Below are positions 1-7,251 of a stretch of DNA of 14,511 nucleotides, piece after piece. Source of the DNA: Oscillospiraceae bacterium (GTDB lineage Bacteria; Bacillota; Clostridia; UMGS1883); the NCBI GenBank assembly GCA_022508735.1, contig JAFLUQ010000048.1, positions 1-14,511 on the forward strand, in the 5' to 3' direction. Under the pieces are notes generated by a model. The model was given only the letters and a program-made list of their open reading frames with translations, was not told the DNA's origin and did no database searches. A program made the position numbers and the translations under genes. The stretch's first letter is position 1. Each line of letters opens with the position of its first letter.

Positions 1-1
1 A

Positions 2-70
2 GCGCAAGCATACGTTAACTGGGTGGCTGACCGGGGTCCGGGGCGCCCCATCGAGAGAGATAAACTATAA
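2..70 (+). CDS. 3' end of an unidentified gene (partial)
   Basis: An open frame enters from the left edge and ends at a TAA at 68-70, just before a strong rho-independent terminator. The 22 visible residues end in ...GRPIERDKL and include a G-P-G-R-P stretch. I do not recognise the family, and 22 residues are too few to assign one. It is called a gene tail mainly because the stop lies 4 bases upstream of the terminator hairpin on the same strand. It could be a chance open frame. Confidence 0.4.
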   Translation, partial: AQAYVNWVADRGPGRPIERDKL

Positions 71-74
71 TTTT

Positions 75-97
75 GGGCTGCGCTGCGGCCCTTTTTT
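75..97 (+). terminator. Rho-independent terminator of the upstream gene
   Basis: A seven-pair stem (GGGCTGC / GCGGCCC, one G-U pair, loop GCT) is followed directly by six T residues at 92-97. It ends transcription entering from the left and separates that unit from the beta-glucosidase gene. Confidence 0.8.
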
Positions 98-118
98 ACA
101 TTGAAGTAAAATTAGGTG

Positions 119-147
119 TAGACACGGCTGATAATATGTGGTAAAAT
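119..147 (+). promoter_or_regulatory. Probable sigma-A promoter of the beta-glucosidase gene
   Basis: TAGACA (119-124) and TAAAAT (142-147) are separated by 17 bases, close to the TTGACA/TATAAT consensus. They lie about 25 bases before the GH1 start codon, so the leader would be very short. No catabolite-repression (cre) site was recognised by eye. Confidence 0.45.
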
Positions 148-172
148 ATTTATAGATACAGGAGGGATAAAA

Positions 173-1507
173 ATGTTCAAAAAAGATTTTGTATGGGGCG
201 CGGCCACGGCCGCATATCAGGTGGAGGGCGGCTACGCTCAGGACGGCCGCGGCCCGTCTGTATGGGACGTGTTCTGCCGACAGAGGGGCAAGGTGCGTGA
301 CGGCATGACCGGTGACGTGGCCTGCGACAGCTATAACCGCTATAAAGAGGACGTAGCCTTATTAAAGGACTTAGGCGTCAATGCCTATAGGTTCTCTATT
401 TCATGGAGCCGTGTTTTCCCCGAGGGTACCGGCAGGCTCAATGAAAAGGGGCTTAAATACTACCGTGATCTGGCCGAGGAGCTGCTTAAAAACGGCATAG
501 AGCCCTATGCCACATTGTTCCACTGGGACTACCCGTATTCGCTGTATCTTAAGGGCGGCTGGATGAACCCCGACAGCTCAAAGTGGTTCGGCGAGTATGC
601 GGCCGCAATAGGGCGTAATCTTGGCGACGTGATAAAGAACTACATACCCTTTAACGAGCCCCAGTGCTTTATCGGCTTAGGCCACGGCAGCGGCACCCAC
701 GCGCCGGGGTTAAGGCTGAGCGAGCCGGATATCTCCCACTGCACCCATAATGTGCTGCTTTCTAACGGCAGGGCCGCTTTGGCGATCCGCTCTGAGGTGA
801 GCGGCGCAAAGCTGGGCTTTGCCTCCTGCGGCGGGGCGGCAATGCCTCTCACTGAGACCGAGGCCGACATTAACGCCGCGCGGGATTGGATGTTCAGAAA
901 TTGCGGCAACTGGGATAACCGTATGTGGGTAGACCCCATGTACCTCGGAATTTACCCTGAAACTCTGGCGGAAAATCTTGGTGAGCCGAGCGCGGAGGAC
1001 CTTAAAATAATAGCCGAAAGGCCGGACTTCTGCGGAATAAACATATATCAGGCCGAGGTCGTGAAGGCCGACGAAAACGGCCGGGCAGTGAGCGCCGGGC
1101 ATAGTGCCGGTCACGCACGCACCTCCATGAACTGGCCCATCACGCCGGACTGCCTTTACTGGGCGGCGAAATTCATGTACGAACGCTATAAGCTGCCGAT
1201 CTTTGTAACCGAGAACGGAATGGCAAATCTCGACGTAATAACTCCCGATAATAGGTGCCACGACCCTCAGCGCATAGAGTATCTGCGCGGCAGTCTCTCT
1301 GGCCTTAAGCGGGCCGCCGCCGAAGGGGTGGACGTGGGCGGCTACTTCCAGTGGTCGCTTTTAGATAACTTTGAATGGGCCGAGGGCTATAACGAGCGCT
1401 TCGGGCTGGTGCATGTGGATTTTCAGAACATGAAGCGCACACCGAAGGATTCGTTTGAATATTACAGGAGTGTAATTAAGACTAACGGTGAGGGGCTAAA
1501 CAGTTAG
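173..1507 (+). CDS. bglA: GH1 family beta-glucosidase
   Basis: Glycoside hydrolase family 1 enzyme of 444 residues, the usual family length. It hydrolyses the terminal beta-linked glucose (or related sugar) of short oligosaccharides such as cellobiose by a retaining mechanism. The N-terminal FVWGAATAAYQVEG motif is the GH1 signature. The acid/base glutamate is E162 in F-N-E-P, and the nucleophile is E347 in V-T-E-N-G. The L-L-D-N-F-E-W-A-E-G-Y segment near residue 400 carries the sugar-binding Glu and Trp typical of non-phosphorylated substrates, which argues against a 6-phospho-beta-glucosidase. There is no signal peptide, so the enzyme is cytoplasmic. The ATG is preceded by AGGAGGG (161-167) at good spacing. 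It is a single-gene unit with its own promoter and terminator. The exact substrate is not readable from sequence. Confidence 0.95.
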   Translation: MFKKDFVWGAATAAYQVEGGYAQDGRGPSVWDVFCRQRGKVRDGMTGDVACDSYNRYKEDVALLKDLGVNAYRFSISWSRVFPEGTGRLNEKGLKYYRDLAEELLKNGIEPYATLFHWDYPYSLYLKGGWMNPDSSKWFGEYAAAIGRNLGDVIKNYIPFNEPQCFIGLGHGSGTHAPGLRLSEPDISHCTHNVLLSNGRAALAIRSEVSGAKLGFASCGGAAMPLTETEADINAARDWMFRNCGNWDNRMWVDPMYLGIYPETLAENLGEPSAEDLKIIAERPDFCGINIYQAEVVKADENGRAVSAGHSAGHARTSMNWPITPDCLYWAAKFMYERYKLPIFVTENGMANLDVITPDNRCHDPQRIEYLRGSLSGLKRAAAEGVDVGGYFQWSLLDNFEWAEGYNERFGLVHVDFQNMKRTPKDSFEYYRSVIKTNGEGLNS

Positions 1508-1555
1508 GAGTTAAGGAACAATAATTTATTGGCATAATTATTTTTTAAACAGTCT

Positions 1556-1599
1556 GAAGGGGATCAAGCCTGCTATGGGCCTGATCCCCTTCGGTTTTT
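1556..1599 (+). terminator. Terminator of the beta-glucosidase gene, possibly bidirectional
   Basis: An 11-bp perfect stem (GAAGGGGATCA at 1556-1566 with TGATCCCCTTC at 1582-1592) continues partly into the loop and is followed by TTTTT. It lies between two convergent genes. The minus-strand side has only a weak T-rich stretch, so termination of the 1606-3050 gene here is less certain. Confidence 0.85.
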
Positions 1600-1605
1600 A
1601 TTTGG

Positions 1606-3050
1606 TTATTTATTGACTATAACTACCGGCTCAGAGATGGGGTGCATGAACGCGGTGTTGTCCCACAGGAGGAGCTTATATGTGTTTTTGGAATTATAGC
1701 CGTTTTCAAGCTCCAGCTTAAGGGTCAGAGTGCCGTCTTTAAGGTCCCTTGTAACGGTGTAGACCTCTCGCTTAAGACTGAGCATATAGCCCTCGGGGTC
1801 ATATTCGGCAAGGAGAGCCGAGCCGCTGAAGGAATTTACGCCGTAAAGATCGTTGCTGACTGAGAGGGTAACAGTGACAACGCCGGTCTCGGAGTCAACA
1901 ACTGCGTCCTTGACCTCGCTCGTAACGCTGCCGTTATTGACCGCGTCAGCTAAAAGCGCCGAGTTATCCCAGGCTGTGAAGTCTATTTCCTTTGTGCCTA
2001 TCGGGTAAACGGCGGATTTGCTTCCGTCGGTGGTGAGGCCGCCATCCGTTAAGAATATCTCGTCATAGTCGTAAATGAGCTTGTCGCTTTTTGCGGCGGA
2101 CTCGCTCAGGCCGAAGCTGAGACTGAAGCTCTCTGCGTTCTCGAACTCTTTAATAGCGGGAACCGCGAGCCTGCCTGTGCCGCTTTGGCTGCCCGCCTCC
2201 ACAGCTATGCTGCCGCTTATCTTAGCGCCGTTATCAAAGGTGAGAGTCACGGTGGGCGAGAGGGCATAGTCTTTATCGGCATAGGCGGGTCGGATTGCCG
2301 TCAGGCCGAGGTTAAACAGTACCCCTGCGAGCGGAAGCTCAAGAGAGCCGAGGCCGTTATCATCGAGGGCGAGGTGAGCGGCCTTGCCCGGGCTGAGCAC
2401 GGCTCCGCCTTCGCCGAGGTAAAGTTGACCTGCATATATATCCTCGCTCGAGCCGGAGAAGGTGTAATCGGCGGTGATCTCAGCTGTGCCGGCCTCAAGG
2501 GGATTCGTTGAAGAATGCTCAGCGTCAACATAGTAATAGCTGCCGCCCACGAGATTGCTGCCCTCGGTAAAGGTGGGGGTGAGAGAGGCGGTGTAGCCCT
2601 CGGCGGAGGGCACAAACGAGAACGAAAAGCTGCCGTCTTCGCCTATTCTGCCTATAGAAATCTTAGTGCTGCCGCCTGAAGCGGGGGTCAGCTCAAGCTC
2701 GGCGGAGACTATGCCGCCGACCGCGCCTTCGGGCAGAACAACGGAGCCGCTGTATATATTGCCGTCAGACTGAGCGTGCCGTCGGCCTTGTAATAGTACC
2801 AGCCTGAGAGGATATTCGTGCTTGCGGCCGGGTCGGGCTGAATATACACGCCGATGTAAACCTCACCCTCATAGCCCTCGGGCAGGGCGGCTTCAGCGCC
2901 GTCAAGGGGCTTAGTATCTATATAAAGCTCGGGCCCCTGCTCACTTAGAGTGAGCAGAGGGTCAGCGCCCCGGGCAAAAGCCGAAGCGGGTATCACGGTG
3001 AGCATTAACATTATGGCGCAAAGCAGCGCCAAAGGCTTTGTCAGTTTCAT
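1606..3050 (-). pseudogene. Secreted cell-surface protein gene with a one-base frameshift
   Basis: The start at 3048-3050 gives a clear signal peptide (MKLTKPLALLCAIMLMLTVI, then PASA-FA, predicted cleavage after about residue 24). That frame runs to 2709, but its sensible sequence stops near 2765, after K-A-D-G-T-L-S-L. The neighbouring minus-strand frame continues the protein from N-I-Y-S-G-S-V-V-L-P-E-G down to the stop at 1606. Adding one base near 2762-2768 joins the frames into a 481-residue protein (1445+1 bases is exactly 482 codons). The joined product has two diverged copies of a Gly/Tyr-rich repeat: E-G-Y...G-W-Y-Y-Y...Y-S-G-S-V-V-L-P-E-G, then E-G-Y...G-S-Y-Y-Y...Y-A-G-Q-L-Y-L-G-E-G. 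Its C-terminus, Y-K-L-L-L-W-D-N-T-A-F-M-H-P-I-S-E-P, resembles the end of many exported Clostridia proteins. The function is unknown, probably extracellular binding or a structural role. No enzyme motif is seen. A sequencing error is a real alternative to a true pseudogene. Confidence 0.75.
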
Positions 3051-3091
3051 AAACGTACCTACTGAGAATTTTTTGCAGGTTTAATAATATT

Positions 3092-3118
3092 ATTTTATCA
3101 TAAAGTTTTTTTGGTCAA
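3092..3118 (-). promoter_or_regulatory. Possible promoter of the secreted protein gene
   Basis: On the minus strand TTGACC (3113-3118) precedes TAAAAT (3092-3097) with a short 15-base spacer, in an AT-rich gap 40-70 bases upstream of the start codon. The spacing is suboptimal and other -10 choices exist nearby. Confidence 0.3.
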
Positions 3119-3179
3119 CAAATACCGGCCATTAATTTATCTAAAATTTTGAAAATATTTGATAGATAGTCCTCACAAG

Positions 3180-3219
3180 GAAAACACCCCGAAAACGGCG
3201 TAAAACGCCATTTCCGGGG
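3180..3219 (-). terminator. Terminator of the HD-GYP sensor gene
   Basis: Arms at 3187-3200 and 3206-3219 (CCCCGAAAACGGCG against CGCCATTTCCGGGG) form a long stem with a 5-base loop. On the minus strand the hairpin is followed by TGTTTTCCTT. It lies 8 bases past the stop codon of the 3228-6158 gene. Its CCCCGAAAAC arm is shared with the orphan hairpin at 6367-6400. Confidence 0.75.
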
Positions 3220-3227
3220 CTTGTTAT

Positions 3228-6158
3228 TTATTCGATTTTACCTTCGTCTATAAGCTCCAGCATCAAGTCCACATATTTTTCGCTGAGCTGTGTTCCCGAT
3301 ACGCGCTTAAGCTCTGCCACTATGTCCTCGATAGGCATCTTCTTGCGGTATGATCTTGTGGAATGCATGGCGTCAAAGGTATCTGCCACGGCAATGATTT
3401 TTGCAACCTCCGGAATTTCATCTGCGGCCTTCCCGAATGGATAGCCCTTACCGTCCATTCTTTCGTGATGGTAGCCCGCACCCAAGGCAAGCTCCGGGAG
3501 TACATTGACCTCCTTCAACATGTCGAAGCCAAAGCCGGGGTGCTTTTTAATGGCCGCAAACTCTTCGTCCGTAAGCCTGCCGGGCTTTTTCAGAATTTCA
3601 TCCGGCACATTGATCTTGCCAATATCGTGCATCAGGCCTATATTATAGAACTTCTCAACGTCCGTCTTGCTGTAGCCGGCTTTTTCGGCTATCATTTTTG
3701 TATACTCCGCCACGCGGAAGCAGTGTCCGTTTGTGTAATTGTCCTTCACGTCTATAACATTGGCAAACACCTGAATGATCTCATTGATGAGGGTCCTGTT
3801 TATCTCCTCTTTCTTGATCAGCTTTGCCATTTTGTGGCGGGTGTAGGCCAGAACGCTGAATAATATCAGCAGAGCCACCGATATCAGCATAAGCACCCAG
3901 AACCAGAGCTTCTCATAAAAAGCCTTTTCTTTCACTATCTTTACGGCAATGCTGCGCACGGCTTCTCCGGTCATAACGTCGATTATCGCCATATGAAAAA
4001 CATATTCACCGCTGTTTAAGTTGGTGTAGCTTACCGGCTTCATCTCGTGCTTGGATACGATCTTCGCGCTGTCGTCAAAGCCCTCAAGATAATAACTCAC
4101 CTGCGGATTATGCATATGCGTCATTGCTATACCGTGGATAGTGAGACGCTTGCAGTCAGCCGGAACGGTGATCGTGTCGCCCTCTCTTACATACATTTCA
4201 AAATCGTCTATGTCAACAAACGGAACCGTCAGCTTAACGTCATTCTTGCCCTCTCTCGCTGTGTTGATATTTATGCTGCTGACGCCGGCTCCGCCCGCAA
4301 TATAGAGGGTTCCGTCAGGCGAGATATAATTTCTGGAATTGGAGGTTGCAATACTCGGCAGTCCGCTGCGTGTATCATAGAAGGAATATACTAAGTTTTC
4401 ATCCGAAAGCAGGCTGTCTCCGTTGACAAAATAGAGTCCGTTGCCGCTTAAGACCCAGATGCCGCCCTGATTATCGAACTGCATATCAAAGTTGTTGGCG
4501 TATGGGAAATTCGATAAAGTATGTATTTTTCCGTCCTTCATATAGGCAATGGAATTGCTGGTGATGATCCAGTATACATCCCTCTGCGGATCCTTAAGAA
4601 GCTGCATGATGACCTGTGACTTGAGGCCGTCATCCAGCCCAAGGCACTTAAGCTCGCCGTTTTCCATTATATATAGGCCGCCGCCGTCGCTTCCGAAATA
4701 AAGGCTTCCGTTCTCGCCCTCAACAATACTTAATATTTCCGTATTGGTGATGCCGTCCCTCCGGCCATAGGTATCTATGATCATGCCGCCCCTGATCAGA
4801 TTCACTCCGCCGTTACATGCGACGGCAATGGTTCCGTCTGACATCTCTGTGAGCGTCCGGACCCTGTTCGATACCATGCCGGACGCTTCGTTATAAATAT
4901 CATAGGTGCCGTCGCCATGATAGCAGATCAGGCCGTGATCGCTATAGGTACAAAGCCATAGATTGCCCGATGAATCCTCCTTGATACTGCGTATCCTCAC
5001 TCCGTCAAGCAGCTCTGTTAAAGCATTTTCCTTCTGCCGATAATTTTTATCGAGCAGCTGCAAGCCCACGTCGGTCCCGATATACAGGTCTTCCTGATAA
5101 ATGCAGGTAGTATTTACAACTACCCTCTCTAAGCCGGAAATACCGGTAATATCTACAAAAGGCGACTTGACGACCTTCATAACACCCTGTCTTGAAGATG
5201 TAAGCCACAGATTGCCTTCCCGGTCTTCCATAATTGAAGTTATTGAATTATTCAGAGGGAAATTTTTCATTTCATAATAGTCGCCTCGTTCATCGAAGTA
5301 GCCCAATCCGTTATTTGAGCAGATCCACATTTTGTTATCCGAGGCCATAAGAATATCATTGATGTGCTCCTGCGGGGAGACTGAAACGATTTCCCTGCTG
5401 GCAAGGCCGCGCAGCATATTTCCTATTATGATCTCGGAGCCGCCTGTGCCGATATAGACCTTTCCCTTTTCAGTCTTATCCGGAACGACGCAGAACACCT
5501 CATCGATTCCTTGCTTTGAGCCGTCATAATATGAGGTGAGCTTTAAATTCTCCAGTGAGAAAAAGCAGGCGTCCATTGTGCAGCCGTAAACGATGCCATT
5601 ATCATCTCTTCTGAGAAAACGAACATACTTTTGTGCTATTCTGGGGTCGTCTATCATGTGCAGCTCGGCGTCGCCGTCAATGTATGCGAGGCCATCTGTT
5701 GTCGCAACGATGATATTTCCGGCCGCGTCCTCGCTGATCGAGCGCACAGACAGGGATGATAGTCCGTCATTTCTTCCCCAGAATTTAAACTGCGCATTCT
5801 GACGCATCGCAAAACCGTTATCATTTGTTCCGATCCACAAACGGTCCTTAGAATCCACAAACAGACAATTTACGTTTGGAATATCTGACGATGGATCAAA
5901 GTGAGAGAATTCCAAGCCGTCATAACGTATCAGCCCGCCATAGCCGCCGATCCAGATGAAGCCGATGTTCGTCTGGGCAACGGCATTCGCTTCAGATGTG
6001 GGAAGCCCGTTGCCGTTGTCGTAGAGATATGCTGAAAATCCCTCGGCGCTGTTGATCTCAGCCGCAGAAACAATGCCTGCAGGAATTGACAAGCATGAAA
6101 GCACAAAGGCCACCAATAATAATTTCGCTGTATGGAGTGAAAATTTCTTGCTGTGCAT
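3228..6158 (-). CDS. Membrane sensor: double beta-propeller, Y_Y_Y domain and HD-GYP phosphodiesterase
   Basis: Protein of 976 residues. Residues 1-33 form a signal peptide. Residues about 35-635 hold about 14 two-component-regulator propeller repeats of the type D-x-x-G-x-(I/L)-W-(I/L)-G-T-x-x-G-L, enough for two seven-bladed propellers. A Y_Y_Y domain (about 645-740, with Y-Y-L-E-G-F-D) and one membrane helix (about 752-772) follow, then a cytoplasmic HD-GYP domain (about 795-976). All HD-GYP motifs are intact: HDIGK (H844, D845), KKHPGFGFDML, HHE (897-899) and DGKGYP (G905-Y906-P907). By family knowledge, HD-GYP enzymes hydrolyse cyclic dinucleotides, usually c-di-GMP, and the propeller/Y_Y_Y part resembles the outer sensor of Bacteroides hybrid two-component systems that bind oligosaccharides. 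The inferred role is an extracellular ligand, perhaps a glycan, controlling cyclic dinucleotide turnover. The ATG at 6156-6158 follows AGGAGG after 4 bases. Confidence 0.92.
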   Translation of the reverse strand: MHSKKFSLHTAKLLLVAFVLSCLSIPAGIVSAAEINSAEGFSAYLYDNGNGLPTSEANAVAQTNIGFIWIGGYGGLIRYDGLEFSHFDPSSDIPNVNCLFVDSKDRLWIGTNDNGFAMRQNAQFKFWGRNDGLSSLSVRSISEDAAGNIIVATTDGLAYIDGDAELHMIDDPRIAQKYVRFLRRDDNGIVYGCTMDACFFSLENLKLTSYYDGSKQGIDEVFCVVPDKTEKGKVYIGTGGSEIIIGNMLRGLASREIVSVSPQEHINDILMASDNKMWICSNNGLGYFDERGDYYEMKNFPLNNSITSIMEDREGNLWLTSSRQGVMKVVKSPFVDITGISGLERVVVNTTCIYQEDLYIGTDVGLQLLDKNYRQKENALTELLDGVRIRSIKEDSSGNLWLCTYSDHGLICYHGDGTYDIYNEASGMVSNRVRTLTEMSDGTIAVACNGGVNLIRGGMIIDTYGRRDGITNTEILSIVEGENGSLYFGSDGGGLYIMENGELKCLGLDDGLKSQVIMQLLKDPQRDVYWIITSNSIAYMKDGKIHTLSNFPYANNFDMQFDNQGGIWVLSGNGLYFVNGDSLLSDENLVYSFYDTRSGLPSIATSNSRNYISPDGTLYIAGGAGVSSININTAREGKNDVKLTVPFVDIDDFEMYVREGDTITVPADCKRLTIHGIAMTHMHNPQVSYYLEGFDDSAKIVSKHEMKPVSYTNLNSGEYVFHMAIIDVMTGEAVRSIAVKIVKEKAFYEKLWFWVLMLISVALLILFSVLAYTRHKMAKLIKKEEINRTLINEIIQVFANVIDVKDNYTNGHCFRVAEYTKMIAEKAGYSKTDVEKFYNIGLMHDIGKINVPDEILKKPGRLTDEEFAAIKKHPGFGFDMLKEVNVLPELALGAGYHHERMDGKGYPFGKAADEIPEVAKIIAVADTFDAMHSTRSYRKKMPIEDIVAELKRVSGTQLSEKYVDLMLELIDEGKIE

Positions 6159-6263
6159 ATGTCCTCCTATTGGTTCATTGGTTAAACGTTATATAATACA
6201 GATTTGATCATTTATATCATATATTTGCTGCTGCGGCTATATAACCCCGCATTTTATAGGGTA

Positions 6264-6291
6264 ATTATATCATAAACTCAGGTGGTGTCAA
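6264..6291 (-). promoter_or_regulatory. Sigma-A promoter of the HD-GYP sensor gene
   Basis: On the minus strand a perfect TTGACA (6286-6291) and a perfect TATAAT (6264-6269) are separated by 16 bases. The transcript would begin near 6257, leaving a leader of about 100 bases. No riboswitch fold was recognised in that leader. It holds a short direct repeat of ATTGGTT just upstream of the ribosome binding site. Confidence 0.75.
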
Positions 6292-6356
6292 GAGTTTTTT
6301 TATGAACTTTTTGTAAGTAAGCTTTTTTTGGCGTATATGAGTTATGTTGTTATTTT

Positions 6357-6400
6357 TAAAAAGAATCCCCGAAAACCGCATTATATCGCAGTTTTCGGGG
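6357..6400 (-). terminator. Orphan terminator, possibly of the original guaA gene
   Basis: Arms CCCCGAAAAC (6367-6376) and GTTTTCGGGG (6391-6400) form a 10-bp stem, with two more pairs inside a mismatch. On the minus strand it is followed by ATTCTTTTTAAAAA. No minus-strand gene ends here except the short guaA-like 3' end at 6410-6424, so it fits as the terminator left on the chromosome side of an insertion. On the plus strand TGATTTTAATTATT follows, so either direction is possible. Confidence 0.6.
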
Positions 6401-6409
6401 TGATTTTAA

Positions 6410-6424
6410 TTATTCCCACTCCCA
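6410..6424 (-). other. Candidate attachment site with a guaA 3'-end core
   Basis: The minus strand reads TGG-GAG-TGG-GAA-TAA (W-E-W-E-stop). The last four codons, GAGTGGGAATAA (6410-6421), match how GMP synthase genes end (I-E-W-E-stop), and the guaA 3' end is a known integration hotspot for genomic islands. Upstream of the core the frame reads only R-F-C-I-W before another stop, so the guaA body is absent. The pattern expected at the far end of an element inserted into guaA is core, then the original terminator, then host DNA, with element DNA on the other side. That is what is seen. A second copy of the core is not present in the window. Confidence 0.4.
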
Positions 6425-6460
6425 GATGCAAAATCGATACTAAACGATTTTGCTTTTGGG
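6421..6460. repeat. Imperfect 16-bp inverted repeat at the edge of the AT-rich DNA
   Basis: Arms 6421-6436 and 6445-6460 match at 14 of 16 positions, including GCAAAATCG with CGATTTTGC, around an 8-base centre (ATACTAAA). It touches the proposed attachment core and marks the sharp shift to AT-rich sequence. It could be a recombinase binding site at the element end, or a plain hairpin. Confidence 0.5.
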
Positions 6461-6985
6461 ATTTGACCTCAATTGATATATAATAATATATGTTATCCTT
6501 ATTCTATCAGGAATATTGACTTTTGCTATCAAATGGCTATCATATAATTGCTATCAATAACAAACATATCATGATAATTACAGAGGGTGATTTAGAGTGA
6601 TTCATCTTATTATCTATTATCAACTTGCATAAAGCATCGTGACAAATAACTATTTTAACTTCCAGTAGACTACGTCTATACAATTCTGATTAGAAATTGT
6701 TATATGCTATGTTTGTACGTTTTTTATTGTTTGATTTTTCTAGTCTAAATTACTCATTATTACCAATGTTGATAACAAATAGAATTATACTGTGGATTAA
6801 TAATATTATAAACCATTTTTACGGTGTTGTCAATATAAGTAATATGACATTTTATAAATATTATAGATGCTATATTGCGGACAACATTCTCTGCTCAAAG
6901 ACTTTTTATAATGAATTCAAAACAAGTTTGCTTCAATATATTATCATTAGCTATCATCGCGGCAAATACGGCGGTAAGTTCCAGT
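6461..6985. other. AT-rich stretch with no convincing gene
   Basis: About 525 bases of very AT-rich sequence. The longest frame (6697-6987, +) starts with TTG, has no clear ribosome binding site, and encodes an Ile/Asn/Tyr/Phe-rich product of the kind AT-rich DNA produces by chance. GCTATCA occurs three times at 6525-6556 and once more at 6950-6956. TTCCAGTA occurs near both ends (6659 and 6979 regions). Decayed element DNA or recombinase-binding repeats are possible. Nothing can be named. Confidence 0.5.
6525..6556 (+). repeat. Three direct copies of GCTATCA
   Basis: Copies lie at 6525-6531, 6536-6542 and 6550-6556, with starts 11 and 14 bases apart, and a fourth lies at 6950-6956. Short direct repeats near an element end can be arm-type integrase or accessory-protein sites, but this could also be chance in AT-rich DNA. 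Confidence 0.35.
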
Positions 6986-7017
6986 AAAAAATTAACATGA
7001 AAAAATTAACATGTTAA
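6986..7017 (+). repeat. Perfect 14-bp tandem repeat running into a 12-bp palindrome
   Basis: AAAAAATTAACATG occurs twice head to tail (6986-6999, 7000-7013). The second copy continues into the perfect palindrome TTAACATGTTAA (7006-7017). It lies 55 bases upstream of the -35 element of the Schlafen-RRM gene, so it is a candidate operator or activator site for that gene. Confidence 0.6.
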
Positions 7018-7071
7018 GTTGATATTAATTAAAATATTATAGAAAAAGTTGTTAAATTGAAGAGTTAAGTA

Positions 7072-7100
7072 TTGCAAATAGAATTAAATAATGATATAAT
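7072..7100 (+). promoter_or_regulatory. Sigma-A promoter of the Schlafen-RRM gene
   Basis: TTGCAA (7072-7077) and a perfect TATAAT (7095-7100) are separated by the ideal 17 bases. Transcription would start near 7107 and leave a leader of about 145 bases before the ATG at 7252. That is long enough for RNA-level control, which is of interest because the product carries an RNA-binding domain. Confidence 0.6.
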
Positions 7101-7251
7101 AATACAAACTATATGGTATAGTGAGAGAATAGGTCTACTTTCTTGCTATTAACTTAATTTGGATAATGATGAATTTATAGAAAATATTTCACTTTCTAAT
7201 TTACAGCAATGCTGCTAATTGGAAAAATATTCGCATATAAGGAGAATTATT

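Noticed and set aside
640..1261. Long minus-strand frames inside the beta-glucosidase gene
   Set aside because: They are antisense shadows of a well-supported GH1 gene.
6697..6987. A 96-residue open frame in the AT-rich gap
   Set aside because: It starts with TTG, has no convincing ribosome binding site, and its composition (Ile, Tyr, Phe, Asn, Leu) is what AT-rich non-coding DNA yields. No family recognised.
7219..7251. TTG start for the Schlafen-RRM protein, adding 11 residues
   Set aside because: AAGGAG lies inside this stretch at correct spacing for the ATG at 7252, which is the better start.
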